This document shows, one piece after another, positions 13,957-21,158 of a stretch of DNA of 22,756 nucleotides (its first letter is position 1; the number at the start of each line of letters is the position of its first letter). The stretch is from CAZADA01 sp964524065 (GTDB taxonomy: Bacteria > Pseudomonadota > Alphaproteobacteria > Caulobacterales > Maricaulaceae), in assembly GCA_964524065.1 (NCBI GenBank), contig CAZGCB010000036.1:1-22756 (forward strand), in the 5' to 3' direction. The position numbers and the translations under genes are program-made. The notes under the pieces were generated by a model. It was not told where the DNA came from, ran no database searches, and saw only the letters and a list, made by a program, of their open reading frames with translations.

Positions 13957-15846
13957 TCACTCCCCCGCCACATAGATTTGGCTGCCCTTTTCTTTGAACT
14001 CCTCAGCCTTGCGGGCCATGGCGGCTTTGATCTCCTCGGGGCTGAGGCCGGTGGCGTCGGTGGCTGCGGCGACGGATTTTTGTTCGTTGTCGGACAAGCT
14101 GGCGGCGTAATCGCGCACATCCTGGGTGATCTTCATGCTGCAGAATTTCGGCCCGCACATGCTGCAGAAATGGGCGACTTTATGGGCCTCTTTCGGCAGG
14201 GTTTCGTCGTGATATTCACGCGCTTTTTCCGGATCGAGGCCGAGATTGAACTGATCGGCCCAGCGGAAATCAAATCGCGCGCGCGACAGCGCGTCATCGC
14301 GCAACTTCGCCGCCGGGTGCCCTTTGGCGAGATCCGCCGCATGGGCCGCGATTTTGTAAGTAATCACCCCCGTCTTCACATCGTCACGATTGGGCAAGCC
14401 CAAATGTTCCTTCGGCGTGACATAGCACAGCATGGATGTGCCGAACCAGCCGATCATCGCAGCGCCAATCCCTGACGTGATGTGATCATAACCCGGCGCG
14501 ATGTCAGTCGTAAGCGGCCCTAAAGTGTAGAACGGCGCCTCGCCGCATTCATGCAGCTGCTTGTCCATATTTTCTTTGATTTTATGCATGGGGACATGGC
14601 CAGGCCCCTCAATCATCACTTGGCAGCCTTTGTCCCACGCGATCTTGGTCAGTTCTCCCAATGTCTCCAGCTCGGCGAATTGCGCGGCGTCATTGGCGTC
14701 CGCGATGGAGCCAGGACGTAACCCGTCGCCAAGACTGAAGGACACGTCATAGCGGCGCATGATATCGCAAATTTCGTCAAAGCGTTCGTAGAGAAAACTC
14801 TCCTTGTGGTGCGCCAAGCACCATTTCGCCATGATGGAGCCGCCGCGCGAAACAATACCCGTGACACGTTCCGCCGTTAGCGGCACATAAGCCAAGCGTA
14901 CACCCGCGTGAATCGTAAAGTAATCGACGCCCTGCTCACATTGCTCAATGAGCGTATCCTTATAGACGCCCCAATCGAGTTTAGCCGGATCGCCATTCAC
15001 TTTCTCCAAGGCTTGGTAGATGGGGACGGTGCCAATGGGGACCGGCGCGTTGCGGATGATCCATTCGCGAATATTGTGGATGTTGCGACCCGTGGAGAGG
15101 TCCATCACCGTATCGGCGCCCCAGCGGATGGCCCACACCATTTTCTCGACCTCCTCCTCCACGGAAGACGTCACAGCCGAGTTGCCAATATTGGCATTAA
15201 TTTTCACCAAGAAATTGCGGCCGATAATCATCGGCTCGACTTCCGGGTGATTGATGTTCAGCGGAATAATGGCGCGTCCACGCGCAATCTCGTCACGCAC
15301 GAATTCGGGCGTGATGAAGTCCGGAACCGCAGCGCCAAAACTTTCACCATCCGCCAGCCTTTCTTGCGCGCCCTCCAAAGCTTGGGCGCGGCCAAGGTTT
15401 TCGCGATGCGCCACATAGCGCATTTCATCGGTGATAATGCCGGCGCGGGCGAACTCGAACTGGGTGACAGGAGCATCGCCCATACCGCGTAAGGGTTTGG
15501 GCAGATTGGGGAATTCCCGCACCAGCTTGGTGGGGTCGAGAATGTTGCCATTGTCTTCCGGTTTGACTTGGCGCCCTTCATAGGCGTCCACGCCGCCGCG
15601 GGCTGTGATCCAGGCCGTACGGGTGCGGGCGAGGCCCTGCTCCACATCAATCGCCACCCCCGGATCGCTGTAGGGGCCCGACGTGTCATAGACGCGAAAC
15701 GGCCCTTCGCCCGTCGCGATTTCCCGGAACGGCACCTGGACATGCGCCGCGCCCTCGGGCCGAGCATAAACCTTTTCGCTGGCAGGCAGCGGGCCGGTGG
15801 TGACCCGAAACGGTTCGATGGATTTGGGATCGACAGGAGCGTTCAT
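13957..15846 (-). CDS. thiC: Phosphomethylpyrimidine synthase (HMP-P synthase)
   Basis: ThiC is the radical-SAM enzyme that rearranges aminoimidazole ribonucleotide (AIR) into HMP phosphate, the pyrimidine half of thiamin. The 629-residue product starts at ATG 15846 (MNAPVDPKSIEPFRVTTGPL) and has full family length. Seen are YDTSGPYSDP, the HRENLGRA region, PLNINHPEVEPMIIGRNFLVKINANIGNSAV, DLSTGRNIH, GTVPIYQALEKV, FTIHAGV, EGPGHVPMHKI, HITSGIGAAMIGWFGTSMLCYVTPKEHLGLP and the C-terminal cluster CSMCGPKFCSM, whose three Cys bind the 4Fe-4S cluster. It is the last gene of a unit led by a TPP riboswitch at 17813-17936, 11 bp behind the DJ-1/PfpI gene. No separate riboswitch lies directly in front of thiC, so TPP control through the distant switch is likely. 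Confidence 0.99.
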   Translation of the reverse strand: MNAPVDPKSIEPFRVTTGPLPASEKVYARPEGAAHVQVPFREIATGEGPFRVYDTSGPYSDPGVAIDVEQGLARTRTAWITARGGVDAYEGRQVKPEDNGNILDPTKLVREFPNLPKPLRGMGDAPVTQFEFARAGIITDEMRYVAHRENLGRAQALEGAQERLADGESFGAAVPDFITPEFVRDEIARGRAIIPLNINHPEVEPMIIGRNFLVKINANIGNSAVTSSVEEEVEKMVWAIRWGADTVMDLSTGRNIHNIREWIIRNAPVPIGTVPIYQALEKVNGDPAKLDWGVYKDTLIEQCEQGVDYFTIHAGVRLAYVPLTAERVTGIVSRGGSIMAKWCLAHHKESFLYERFDEICDIMRRYDVSFSLGDGLRPGSIADANDAAQFAELETLGELTKIAWDKGCQVMIEGPGHVPMHKIKENMDKQLHECGEAPFYTLGPLTTDIAPGYDHITSGIGAAMIGWFGTSMLCYVTPKEHLGLPNRDDVKTGVITYKIAAHAADLAKGHPAAKLRDDALSRARFDFRWADQFNLGLDPEKAREYHDETLPKEAHKVAHFCSMCGPKFCSMKITQDVRDYAASLSDNEQKSVAAATDATGLSPEEIKAAMARKAEEFKEKGSQIYVAGE

Positions 15847-15857
15847 AGGGCTTCTCG

Positions 15858-16538
15858 CTATGATGGAGCGTGTGATGTGGCGGCGGTGCGTAGCGCCTCG
15901 CGGAGGATGGCGACGCGGGGTGCGAACACCTGCTGCAGCGCTGCAACGTCTTGCGGCTTGGCCGTGTCCGGGCGCCCGGCCTGCAGCGGCGGTTGGGGGT
16001 CATATTCCAGGCTAAGCTGGACTTGCGCGGCGACTTGCGGCCCTGCAATCTCCTGGAGCAGGACAAAGGCGAAATCGATCCCGGCGGTGACGCCGCCTCC
16101 GGTCATGAGGCGTCCGTCGCGCACAACCCGCGCATCGACATGGACAGCGCCAAACAGCGGCAGGAGAGAGGTGTACGCCCAATGGGTCGTCGCCCGCTTG
16201 CCCCGCAACAGCCCTGCCGCGCCGAGCAACAGCGCGCCCGTGCACACCGAGGTGACATGCTGGGCCCCGGCCGCGGCGGTCCGCACATAATCCAGAGTCT
16301 CGGCGTCGTTCAGGGCCGCCTCGACGCCGAACCCGCCGGGGACGCAGAGAGTGTCCAAAGGTGGCGCGCTGGAGAAGGTGCAGGTGGGCGTCAGGGTCAG
16401 CACCGTGTCGGACGGCGCCGGCTCCAAGGACTTTCCCACCAGCACACATTGACTGTTGGGCAAGCGGCTCAACACCTGAAGCGGGCCGGTCAGATCCAGC
16501 TGGGTGACGCCGGGAAAAACCAGAAAACCAATCTGCAT
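15858..16538 (-). CDS. DJ-1/PfpI family protein, isonitrile hydratase-like
   Basis: DJ-1/PfpI glutamine-amidotransferase-like proteins include proteases, chaperone-like proteins and hydratases such as isonitrile hydratase InhA. From ATG 16538 (226 residues) the chain shows QIGFLVFPGVTQLDLTGPLQVL (Asp15 matches the InhA active-site Asp), CVPGGFGVEAAL, the nucleophile elbow VTSVCTGALLLGAAGLLRGKRATTHW (Cys99) and GGGVTAGIDFAFVLL. Its TGA-ATG contact (TGATG) with the 31-codon ORF, and an 11-bp gap to thiC, place it inside the thiamin unit. Two GTG codons immediately upstream could extend it by two residues. The old name ThiJ for this family rests on a disputed link to thiamin synthesis, so I do not infer a thiamin function from it. 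Confidence 0.92.
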   Translation of the reverse strand: MQIGFLVFPGVTQLDLTGPLQVLSRLPNSQCVLVGKSLEPAPSDTVLTLTPTCTFSSAPPLDTLCVPGGFGVEAALNDAETLDYVRTAAAGAQHVTSVCTGALLLGAAGLLRGKRATTHWAYTSLLPLFGAVHVDARVVRDGRLMTGGGVTAGIDFAFVLLQEIAGPQVAAQVQLSLEYDPQPPLQAGRPDTAKPQDVAALQQVFAPRVAILREALRTAATSHAPS

Positions 16539-16633
16539 CACCACGCGCGCTCCCTGGTGTCGCGCGGTATCGCGGATGACGGCTGGGCGCCGCGAATGGG
16601 CGCGGTCTGTTGCGAGCGCAGGGAAACGTTCAT
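16538..16633 (-). CDS. 31-codon ORF translationally coupled to the DJ-1/PfpI gene
   Basis: ATG 16633 has an AGGAG at 7 nt, one of the better ribosome sites on this strand. The frame reads MNVSLRSQQTAPIRGAQPSS and ends at a TGA (16538-16540) whose last base is the first base of the DJ-1/PfpI ATG (TGATG). It occupies most of the gap between that gene and the yjbR-like gene. It may be a true small protein, a coupling leader, or a relic. The peptide is Arg/Ser/Ala-rich, without membrane segment or recognised motif. Confidence 0.5.
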   Translation of the reverse strand: MNVSLRSQQTAPIRGAQPSSAIPRDTRERAW

Positions 16634-16673
16634 AGGGCGGCTCCTGATCGAGGGGCGGGCACGGCGCGACGGA

Positions 16674-17039
16674 TCACGCCGGCAACAACCCCAGCTCCTT
16701 TTGCTTTTTCTTCGAAAAACCCTGCCCCACCAGCCGATAACTGGCGCGGATGTAATCCTGCAGAGCCGCGTCATCGAGCGTCTCGGCGCTGGTGCGTTGC
16801 AGCCACGTCATGCCGCGCGAGGCCATATAGGGCGCGGGGCGTACGCCCGGCTTGTCTTTGAGAATCTCAAAACTCTCCGGCGTACATTTGAAGGTGATGA
16901 AAAGCTCCGGCCCCGCATCTTGAAAGCCGATGGCGAACACTTTGCCCGCCAGCTTCCAGACATCCGCGCCGCCCCATTGCACGACATGATGCGTGTGCGC
17001 CAGCCCAGCGCAAAACTGATTGAACGCCTCATTGGTCAT
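16674..17039 (-). CDS. YjbR/MmcQ family protein (double-wing DNA-binding-like fold)
   Basis: A 121-residue member of the YjbR/MmcQ family, small proteins with a CyaY-like double-wing fold and no proven biochemical role. Signatures are VVQWGGADVWKLAGKVFAIG (the usual lead-in with conserved Trp and Lys), ELFITFKCTPESFEIL, PGVRPAPYMASRGMTWLQ and the C-terminal DYIRASYRLVGQGFSKKKQKEL. The start ATG 17039 overlaps the stop of the hotdog gene as ATGA, so it is translated by coupling. It is the second gene of the TPP-riboswitch-led unit. Confidence 0.92.
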   Translation of the reverse strand: MTNEAFNQFCAGLAHTHHVVQWGGADVWKLAGKVFAIGFQDAGPELFITFKCTPESFEILKDKPGVRPAPYMASRGMTWLQRTSAETLDDAALQDYIRASYRLVGQGFSKKKQKELGLLPA

Positions 17040-17770
17040 GCCTGCCCCGTCTGCAAGCGTTGAACGAAAGCCGGGTCCTCAATGGCGATCCACAGCGCTT
17101 CCGCCAAGGCGAGGGTTTCGCCCTCGGCGTCCAGCAGGGCGCTATAAGCATTGTGTTTGCGCCCTTGCGACGTCCCTGCCCAGGCCAGCACCGTCAGGCG
17201 TTCGCCGGCGCGCGGACGACGAAAAACATCCGCCGCAAGGGAGGCCAAGAGCGCCATTTGCACTTTGGCGCGCAGGGCGAAATAGCTGGGGCAATCCAAC
17301 GCCGCCCACAAGAACTCCGGACGCACCAAGCCGTCGGCATCGGCCAAATCCGCCGCCGGCGTCCAATGATCGGCATTCACAATCTCACCAGCCGGGCCGG
17401 CAAAGATACGCAGGCCATCGCCCGGCGCGCGCTTGGGCCCGCAGACAAAGCAGTGCGGCAACAGGTGCAAATCCTGATGATCAAGGTAGGCCGCGCGGGC
17501 GGCCTCGATAGCCGCCTCCGTCGGGACGGCGGGAGGCTCAATATCCACCGCAGCGGGCTTGGCCGTCCCCACCAACATCTCACCATGAAAGGCGGACACG
17601 CCCTCGGCCTCGCGCACCACACGCAGCAGCGTGTCCAAGGGCGGCGGCGCCTTTAACGAGGCCTGCGCGGGCCCATCAATATACGCCGCCAGACGCCCGC
17701 ACACATAACCGCCATTGCCCGATGCCTTGGGCCCGCAAAAACGGGAATCAACGGTGAAAGTGTCACCCAC
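17036..17770 (-). CDS. Double-hotdog thioesterase-like protein, first gene behind the TPP riboswitch
   Basis: A 244-residue protein with a duplicated pattern. The first half reads FCGPKASGNGGYVCGRLAAYIDG and PPPLDTLLRVVREAEGVSAFHGEMLVGTAK. The second half begins with CFVCGPKRAPGDGLRIFAGPAG, then LVRPEFLWAALDCPSYFAL and ends with TVLAWAGTSQGRKHNAYSALLDAEG. This is the layout of two fused hotdog folds, as in acyl-CoA thioesterase-like proteins also seen in actinobacteria. Start GTG 17770 has AGGAG at 6 nt; a TTG further out would begin inside the riboswitch. It lies about 40 nt after the aptamer. The substrate is unknown, and no thiamin link is established for the family to my knowledge. Confidence 0.82.
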   Translation of the reverse strand: MGDTFTVDSRFCGPKASGNGGYVCGRLAAYIDGPAQASLKAPPPLDTLLRVVREAEGVSAFHGEMLVGTAKPAAVDIEPPAVPTEAAIEAARAAYLDHQDLHLLPHCFVCGPKRAPGDGLRIFAGPAGEIVNADHWTPAADLADADGLVRPEFLWAALDCPSYFALRAKVQMALLASLAADVFRRPRAGERLTVLAWAGTSQGRKHNAYSALLDAEGETLALAEALWIAIEDPAFVQRLQTGQA

Positions 17771-17812
17771 GGCGCGCTCCTGTCCCTCCGCCGGCGCGGC
17801 GCGCGACCCAAC

Positions 17813-17936
17813 AGCCCAGCGCCTTCCCCGGATCAGGTTCAAAGGGTGGTCGAACCGCCAAGCGCGTCCCAGCCCAGTGCTGAACCGCGCATCAGCCCGA
17901 TCTCAGCCCGCTGCGGCGGGCCCCCCTCGGAGACTT
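17813..17936 (-). ncRNA. TPP riboswitch (THI element)
   Basis: On the minus strand the hallmark sites occur in order. First comes a GGGGGG stretch running into the P3 hairpin GCCCGC-CGCA-GCGGGC, followed directly by CTGAGA (17906-17901), the conserved pyrimidine-binding core. After a variable arm comes ACCCTTTGAACCTGATCCGG (17847-17828), the thi-box core that binds the pyrophosphate half. A weak P1 closing stem can form between AGTCT and GGGCT. The GTG start of the hotdog gene is about 40 nt past the 3' end, with its ribosome site within 30 nt, so control of translation initiation is plausible, though premature termination is not excluded. It is the only TPP element I find in the window. Confidence 0.93.
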
Positions 17937-18028
17937 CAGTAAAGCGGAGGACGCGCACACGGTCACGCAAAATCGACGCGGCTCCTAGCCGCAGCCTGCG
18001 TGACCAGATGATGACAATTGAAGACGCG

Positions 18029-18865
18029 TCAGCGCGAGGAGGAGGCCGGCGGCCATAGCGTGGTGGGCGCCAGCGCCGCGTAAGCCTCATTGCGATCGGT
18101 GACATCATGCAAAGCGAGCATGGCCGATTCCACCTCGCCATGATCCAGCCGCACCGGCGCGGCCAAGCCCTCGAAGCTGCGGCCGGCGCAGAAAAAGCTG
18201 AACCGCGCGCGCCGGCCGGCCAATGCGCCCTCGGCCAAGGGCGTCAGCGCGCCAGCGGCGCCGCCGGGAAAGATCTCCGCCAGGGCGCAGGGCGTCTCCG
18301 GCGTCGCGCGCACGCCCAAATCGCTCAGGCCCTCCCCGCCAATGGCGCGCAGCATTAAGGCGCGATCGACCATGATGATCACGCCGGGAAAGGCCTGGAA
18401 CACCAGCTCCACCTCCGCATCGCGCATACACAGCTCTTCAGCCGTGGCGTCCAGCGCCGCCATGGCCATATCCACATCCTGCGGCTCCACCAAAGCCGGA
18501 GACACCGCGCGCAGAAACAGCGCGGCCGCGCGCTCGTCCCCATCAAGGGGTTGAACTTGCATATCGATCTGGAAGGCCGCGCCATCCGCGTTCACGGCGA
18601 CCCCGCGCACGCGCGCGGCCCGGCCCTGGCGCACGGACGCCCGCCACGCATGGTTCGCCCCGCGATCGGAGGGCCCGGCGAACACATCCCGGCCCGGCGC
18701 GCAGATCTCGCTCAACGCCGTATCGGCGGACAACCCGTAAAGACCGAAAAACGCGCTGTTGGCGTAACGCACGTCCACGCCATGCTCCCCCGCCACGGCG
18801 ATGAGGGTGGGCGTGGCCGCGACGTCTAGAGCCCGCAATCGGAACTCAGCTTCACTCGCGTGCAT
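18029..18865 (-). CDS. Protein with two PAS domains, no output domain
   Basis: A 278-residue protein starting at ATG 18865 (MHASEAEFRLRALDVAATPT) with a GAGGTG 7 nt upstream. Two PAS-like units can be seen. The first (about 15-130) has VDVRYANSAFFGLYGLSAD and AAFQIDMQVQPLDGDERAAALFLRAVS. The second (about 145-265) has VELVFQAFPGVIIMVDRALMLRAIGGEGLSDLG, FFCAGRSFEGLAAPVRLDHGEVESAMLALHDVTDRNEAY. The last phrase is the usual PAC end. There is no histidine kinase, GGDEF or HTH segment after it; the chain stops about 20 residues later. It may be a stand-alone sensor or adaptor. The longer upstream frame lacks conservation and is not part of it. The stop is about 90 bp before the riboswitch. Confidence 0.82.
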   Translation of the reverse strand: MHASEAEFRLRALDVAATPTLIAVAGEHGVDVRYANSAFFGLYGLSADTALSEICAPGRDVFAGPSDRGANHAWRASVRQGRAARVRGVAVNADGAAFQIDMQVQPLDGDERAAALFLRAVSPALVEPQDVDMAMAALDATAEELCMRDAEVELVFQAFPGVIIMVDRALMLRAIGGEGLSDLGVRATPETPCALAEIFPGGAAGALTPLAEGALAGRRARFSFFCAGRSFEGLAAPVRLDHGEVESAMLALHDVTDRNEAYAALAPTTLWPPASSSR

Positions 18866-19157
18866 GGCGTTCACCTCGCAGACTACATACCACACCAGGG
18901 CCTGTTCGCCGATGGCTTCCAGGCTCGATCGCCCTCGCGACGCGACCATGACCGCTGTGTGGCACACTGGGCGTGAAATTGTGGATAAACTGCGGGCAGG
19001 TGACGGTGGAATACTCAACATCGTCTGAACATAGCGCCACCTGCACCGCCCGATTGACGCCGCGATCGCGCACCAAGCTCGGCTATCACCGCTATTTGCT
19101 GAAGGCTTCCGACGCACACCCGTTCGCCCCTCCCGCAACCCGCTTGGTCTTTCGCCC
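18866..19157. other. 292-bp divergent intergenic region with a DnaA-box match
   Basis: This is the longest gap in the window, between the divergent PAS and esterase genes. It contains one perfect DnaA 9-mer, TGTGGATAA (18980-18988, reverse complement of TTATCCACA), and an inverted repeat GTGTG-G-CACAC close by (about 18956-18966). One box without a cluster, AT-rich element or origin-associated genes is not evidence for an origin. It may serve DnaA-dependent regulation of the flanking genes or be chance. I see no RNA gene or repeat array here. Confidence 0.4.
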
Positions 19158-20135
19158 ATGGCCCACCCCCATGACACTTGGCGCAGCTGGCTGCGCAGCC
19201 TGCCGGCGGGGGGCTGGCTGCAAGTCGCCTTCGGTCCAGGCGAAGCGTTGCGCGACATGCTCAAGCGGATTGACGGGCCCGGCCCAGCCCTGGCGGAGGT
19301 GCGCGACTTCACGCTGCCCGCCGCCGCGACGCCCCAAGCCGATGTGCGCGCGCGCTATTACACGCCCTACGCGGCCGGCCCGGCGCCGGCTGGGGCGCTG
19401 GTGTATTTCCATGGCGGCGGTTTCGTCGCCGGCGATTTGGAGACCCATGACAGCCTGTGCCGGCGCCTCGCCGCCCAAGCCCGCATCCGGGTGATCGCCA
19501 TCGCCTATCGCTTGGCGCCGCAGCATCGCTTCCCCGCCGCTTTGCAGGACGCGCTGGCGGCGTTCGACTGGATCCGTGGCGCCGGCGCGCCGCTGCTCGG
19601 CGTGGATCCCACGCGTATCGCCGTGGGAGGCGATTCAGCCGGCGGCAATCTCGCCGCCGTGGTGGCGCAAAGCCGGCGCACGACCACACACGACAAAGGC
19701 CAAGGGCCAGCGTTTCAGCTTCTGCTCTACCCCCTGCTGCAACTGGTGGAGACCAACATCAAACGCCTCAAAGCGTTGGAGGGGCATGTCTTCTCCCACG
19801 CGGTGCTGGAGCAGGTGCGTGCAGTCTATCTGCCGACAAACGCCGACATCGACGCTGCGGATCCGCGCATCTCGCCGCTCCTCCAAGAGGATTTGTCCCG
19901 CCTGGCGCCCGCTTATGTGGTCACCGCGGGGCTGGACCCGTTGCACATGGAAGGCCGAGCCTACGCCGATCGCCTGGCGGCGGCCGGCGTGGCGGTGACG
20001 CATAAACACTACGCCCAAGCGCCCCATGGCTTCATGCAAGCGACCGCCATGCTGCAAACCGCGCGGGACGCCGTCGGCGACGCCGCCGACGGCTTGGCCG
20101 CGGCGCTCGCCGAAGGCGCGCGCCGCAACACCTAA
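19158..20135 (+). CDS. Alpha/beta hydrolase of the hormone-sensitive lipase (family IV) type
   Basis: HSL-type esterases hydrolyse short acyl esters. The 325-residue product has the oxyanion-hole motif HGGG (85-88) in LVYFHGGGFVAGDLETHDS, then AYRLAPQHRFPAALQDALAAFDW, the nucleophile elbow GGDSAGGN (Ser160), Asp260 in VVTAGLDPLHMEG and His290 in APHGFMQA. All catalytic residues are present. No signal peptide is obvious, so it should be cytoplasmic. ATG 19158 (MAHPHDTWRSWL) has only weak ribosome-binding sequence. It is followed on the same strand by a secreted PI-PLC-like gene 99 bp later. Confidence 0.95.
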   Translation: MAHPHDTWRSWLRSLPAGGWLQVAFGPGEALRDMLKRIDGPGPALAEVRDFTLPAAATPQADVRARYYTPYAAGPAPAGALVYFHGGGFVAGDLETHDSLCRRLAAQARIRVIAIAYRLAPQHRFPAALQDALAAFDWIRGAGAPLLGVDPTRIAVGGDSAGGNLAAVVAQSRRTTTHDKGQGPAFQLLLYPLLQLVETNIKRLKALEGHVFSHAVLEQVRAVYLPTNADIDAADPRISPLLQEDLSRLAPAYVVTAGLDPLHMEGRAYADRLAAAGVAVTHKHYAQAPHGFMQATAMLQTARDAVGDAADGLAAALAEGARRNT

Positions 20136-20234
20136 CGCCGCCGCAGGCCCCCACGCTCGCCCTCGCCGTTGAGGCGGACATCCGCACCGATTTCATCGCG
20201 CGCTTTAGGCGGACGGAAAGCGCCCCGCCCTTAC

Positions 20235-21158
20235 ATGCGGGCCATGATGTGTCATCTGCGTGTTCTGATCGGGTGCGGTCTTTTTGCGGTCGCCGTCGCG
20301 GCGGCGGCCCCCGCCTGGAGTGAGCGCGGCGCCGCGCCCGCCGCCCACGATCACGGCCTCATGGTGGGGGTGGAAAACAGCCACGCGTTTCGTGCTGCGG
20401 AATCTCCGCGCAGCCTGATCCGTCGCCTGGGCGGCCCGCCCCGCTTTCGCCCGCAAAGCTTCGCCGACCAGCACCGCGTGCAGCGCTTTCGCGCCTTTCA
20501 CTTGCCCGTCTACGCCGATCCACAGGGCGGGCGCTACGCGGTCGGGCGCATGGGCGACGTGGCGGCCTTACGCCAAGCGGGGTTGAAGGTGATCCTGCCC
20601 GATGACCGGCAAGCTGACGCGGTGTGCGTCACGCTGATGCAGTGCCTGATGGCCATCGACGCCGCCGCGCGCGCGAGCGCCAGCCCAGGCCCGTGGGCGG
20701 TGGTTCTCGATGTCCGTCCGCCGCCGCCGCCGCGTTGGTACCGGTTGTGGCCAGGCGTCCTCCGTTGGCTCGCGCCCCCAGCCCCGGAGCCGGAGGCCCC
20801 GCCCAGCGCCGTCCAGATCGCGCGCGAAGTGAACACGGTGCTCAGCCGCAGCCGGGTGATCACCGCCTGGCCGCCGGGGCCGCAGGATCACGGCAAACTC
20901 GCCCTGATCGTGCGCGGTGCGTCCGGACCCGCGCCGGCCGACCCGCCATTTCTGCGCGAAGGGCCGAGGGGCGCCGCCTTTTTGCCCTGGCGCGATCTGA
21001 CCGGAACCGAGGCGGATCAAGCAATCGCACAAGCGTCCATCAGCGCCGTAGTGGGTGTCGATTGGCGCGGCGAGGACGCGCCCCAGCGTCTCAGCGCCCG
21101 TGAGGCGGCCCGTTGGGGCGTCGATGTCATTGTGTTGAGTCAGAAGGCGGCGCGTTAA
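20235..21158 (+). CDS. Exported protein resembling Ca2+-dependent PI-PLC-C1 domains, possibly degenerate
   Basis: A 307-residue protein with a signal peptide (MRAMMCHLRVLIGCGLFAVA, cleaved near APAWS). The mature chain shows MVGVENSHAFRAAESPRSLI, FRAFHLPVYADPQGGRYAVGR, LMQCLMAIDAAARASASPGPWAVVLDVRPP, VNTVLSRSRVITAWPPG and GKLALIVRG. These follow the order of PI-PLC-C1-like (calcium-dependent phosphoinositide phospholipase) domains, where the first motif usually reads T-H-N-S-Y-H; here the first His is Glu. It could therefore be catalytically altered. A proline-rich loop (RPPPPPRWYRLW and PPAPEPEAPP) is inserted in the middle. The start among ATG 20235, 20244 and 20247 is not settled. Its 3' end overlaps the EamA gene by 32 bp, convergent. 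Family call is tentative. Confidence 0.62.
   Translation: MRAMMCHLRVLIGCGLFAVAVAAAAPAWSERGAAPAAHDHGLMVGVENSHAFRAAESPRSLIRRLGGPPRFRPQSFADQHRVQRFRAFHLPVYADPQGGRYAVGRMGDVAALRQAGLKVILPDDRQADAVCVTLMQCLMAIDAAARASASPGPWAVVLDVRPPPPPRWYRLWPGVLRWLAPPAPEPEAPPSAVQIAREVNTVLSRSRVITAWPPGPQDHGKLALIVRGASGPAPADPPFLREGPRGAAFLPWRDLTGTEADQAIAQASISAVVGVDWRGEDAPQRLSAREAARWGVDVIVLSQKAAR

Noticed and set aside
13919..13960. GGGG-CT-CCCC after thiC as a terminator
   Set aside because: The loop is two bases, too small to form, and no U-tract follows.
15858..16538. Thiamin function for the DJ-1/PfpI protein based on the old name ThiJ
   Set aside because: That name is historical and disputed. Only its position in the riboswitch-led unit supports a link.
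17771..17842. TTG start that would extend the hotdog gene into the riboswitch
   Set aside because: It lies inside the conserved TPP core, so the frame there is fortuitous; GTG 17770 has a proper ribosome site.
18866..19157. Replication origin
   Set aside because: Only one DnaA box, no AT-rich element and no origin-associated genes.
18866..19312. Upstream extension of the PAS protein to 427 codons
   Set aside because: The added sequence is basic, low-complexity and antisense to the esterase start; ATG 18865 has a ribosome site.
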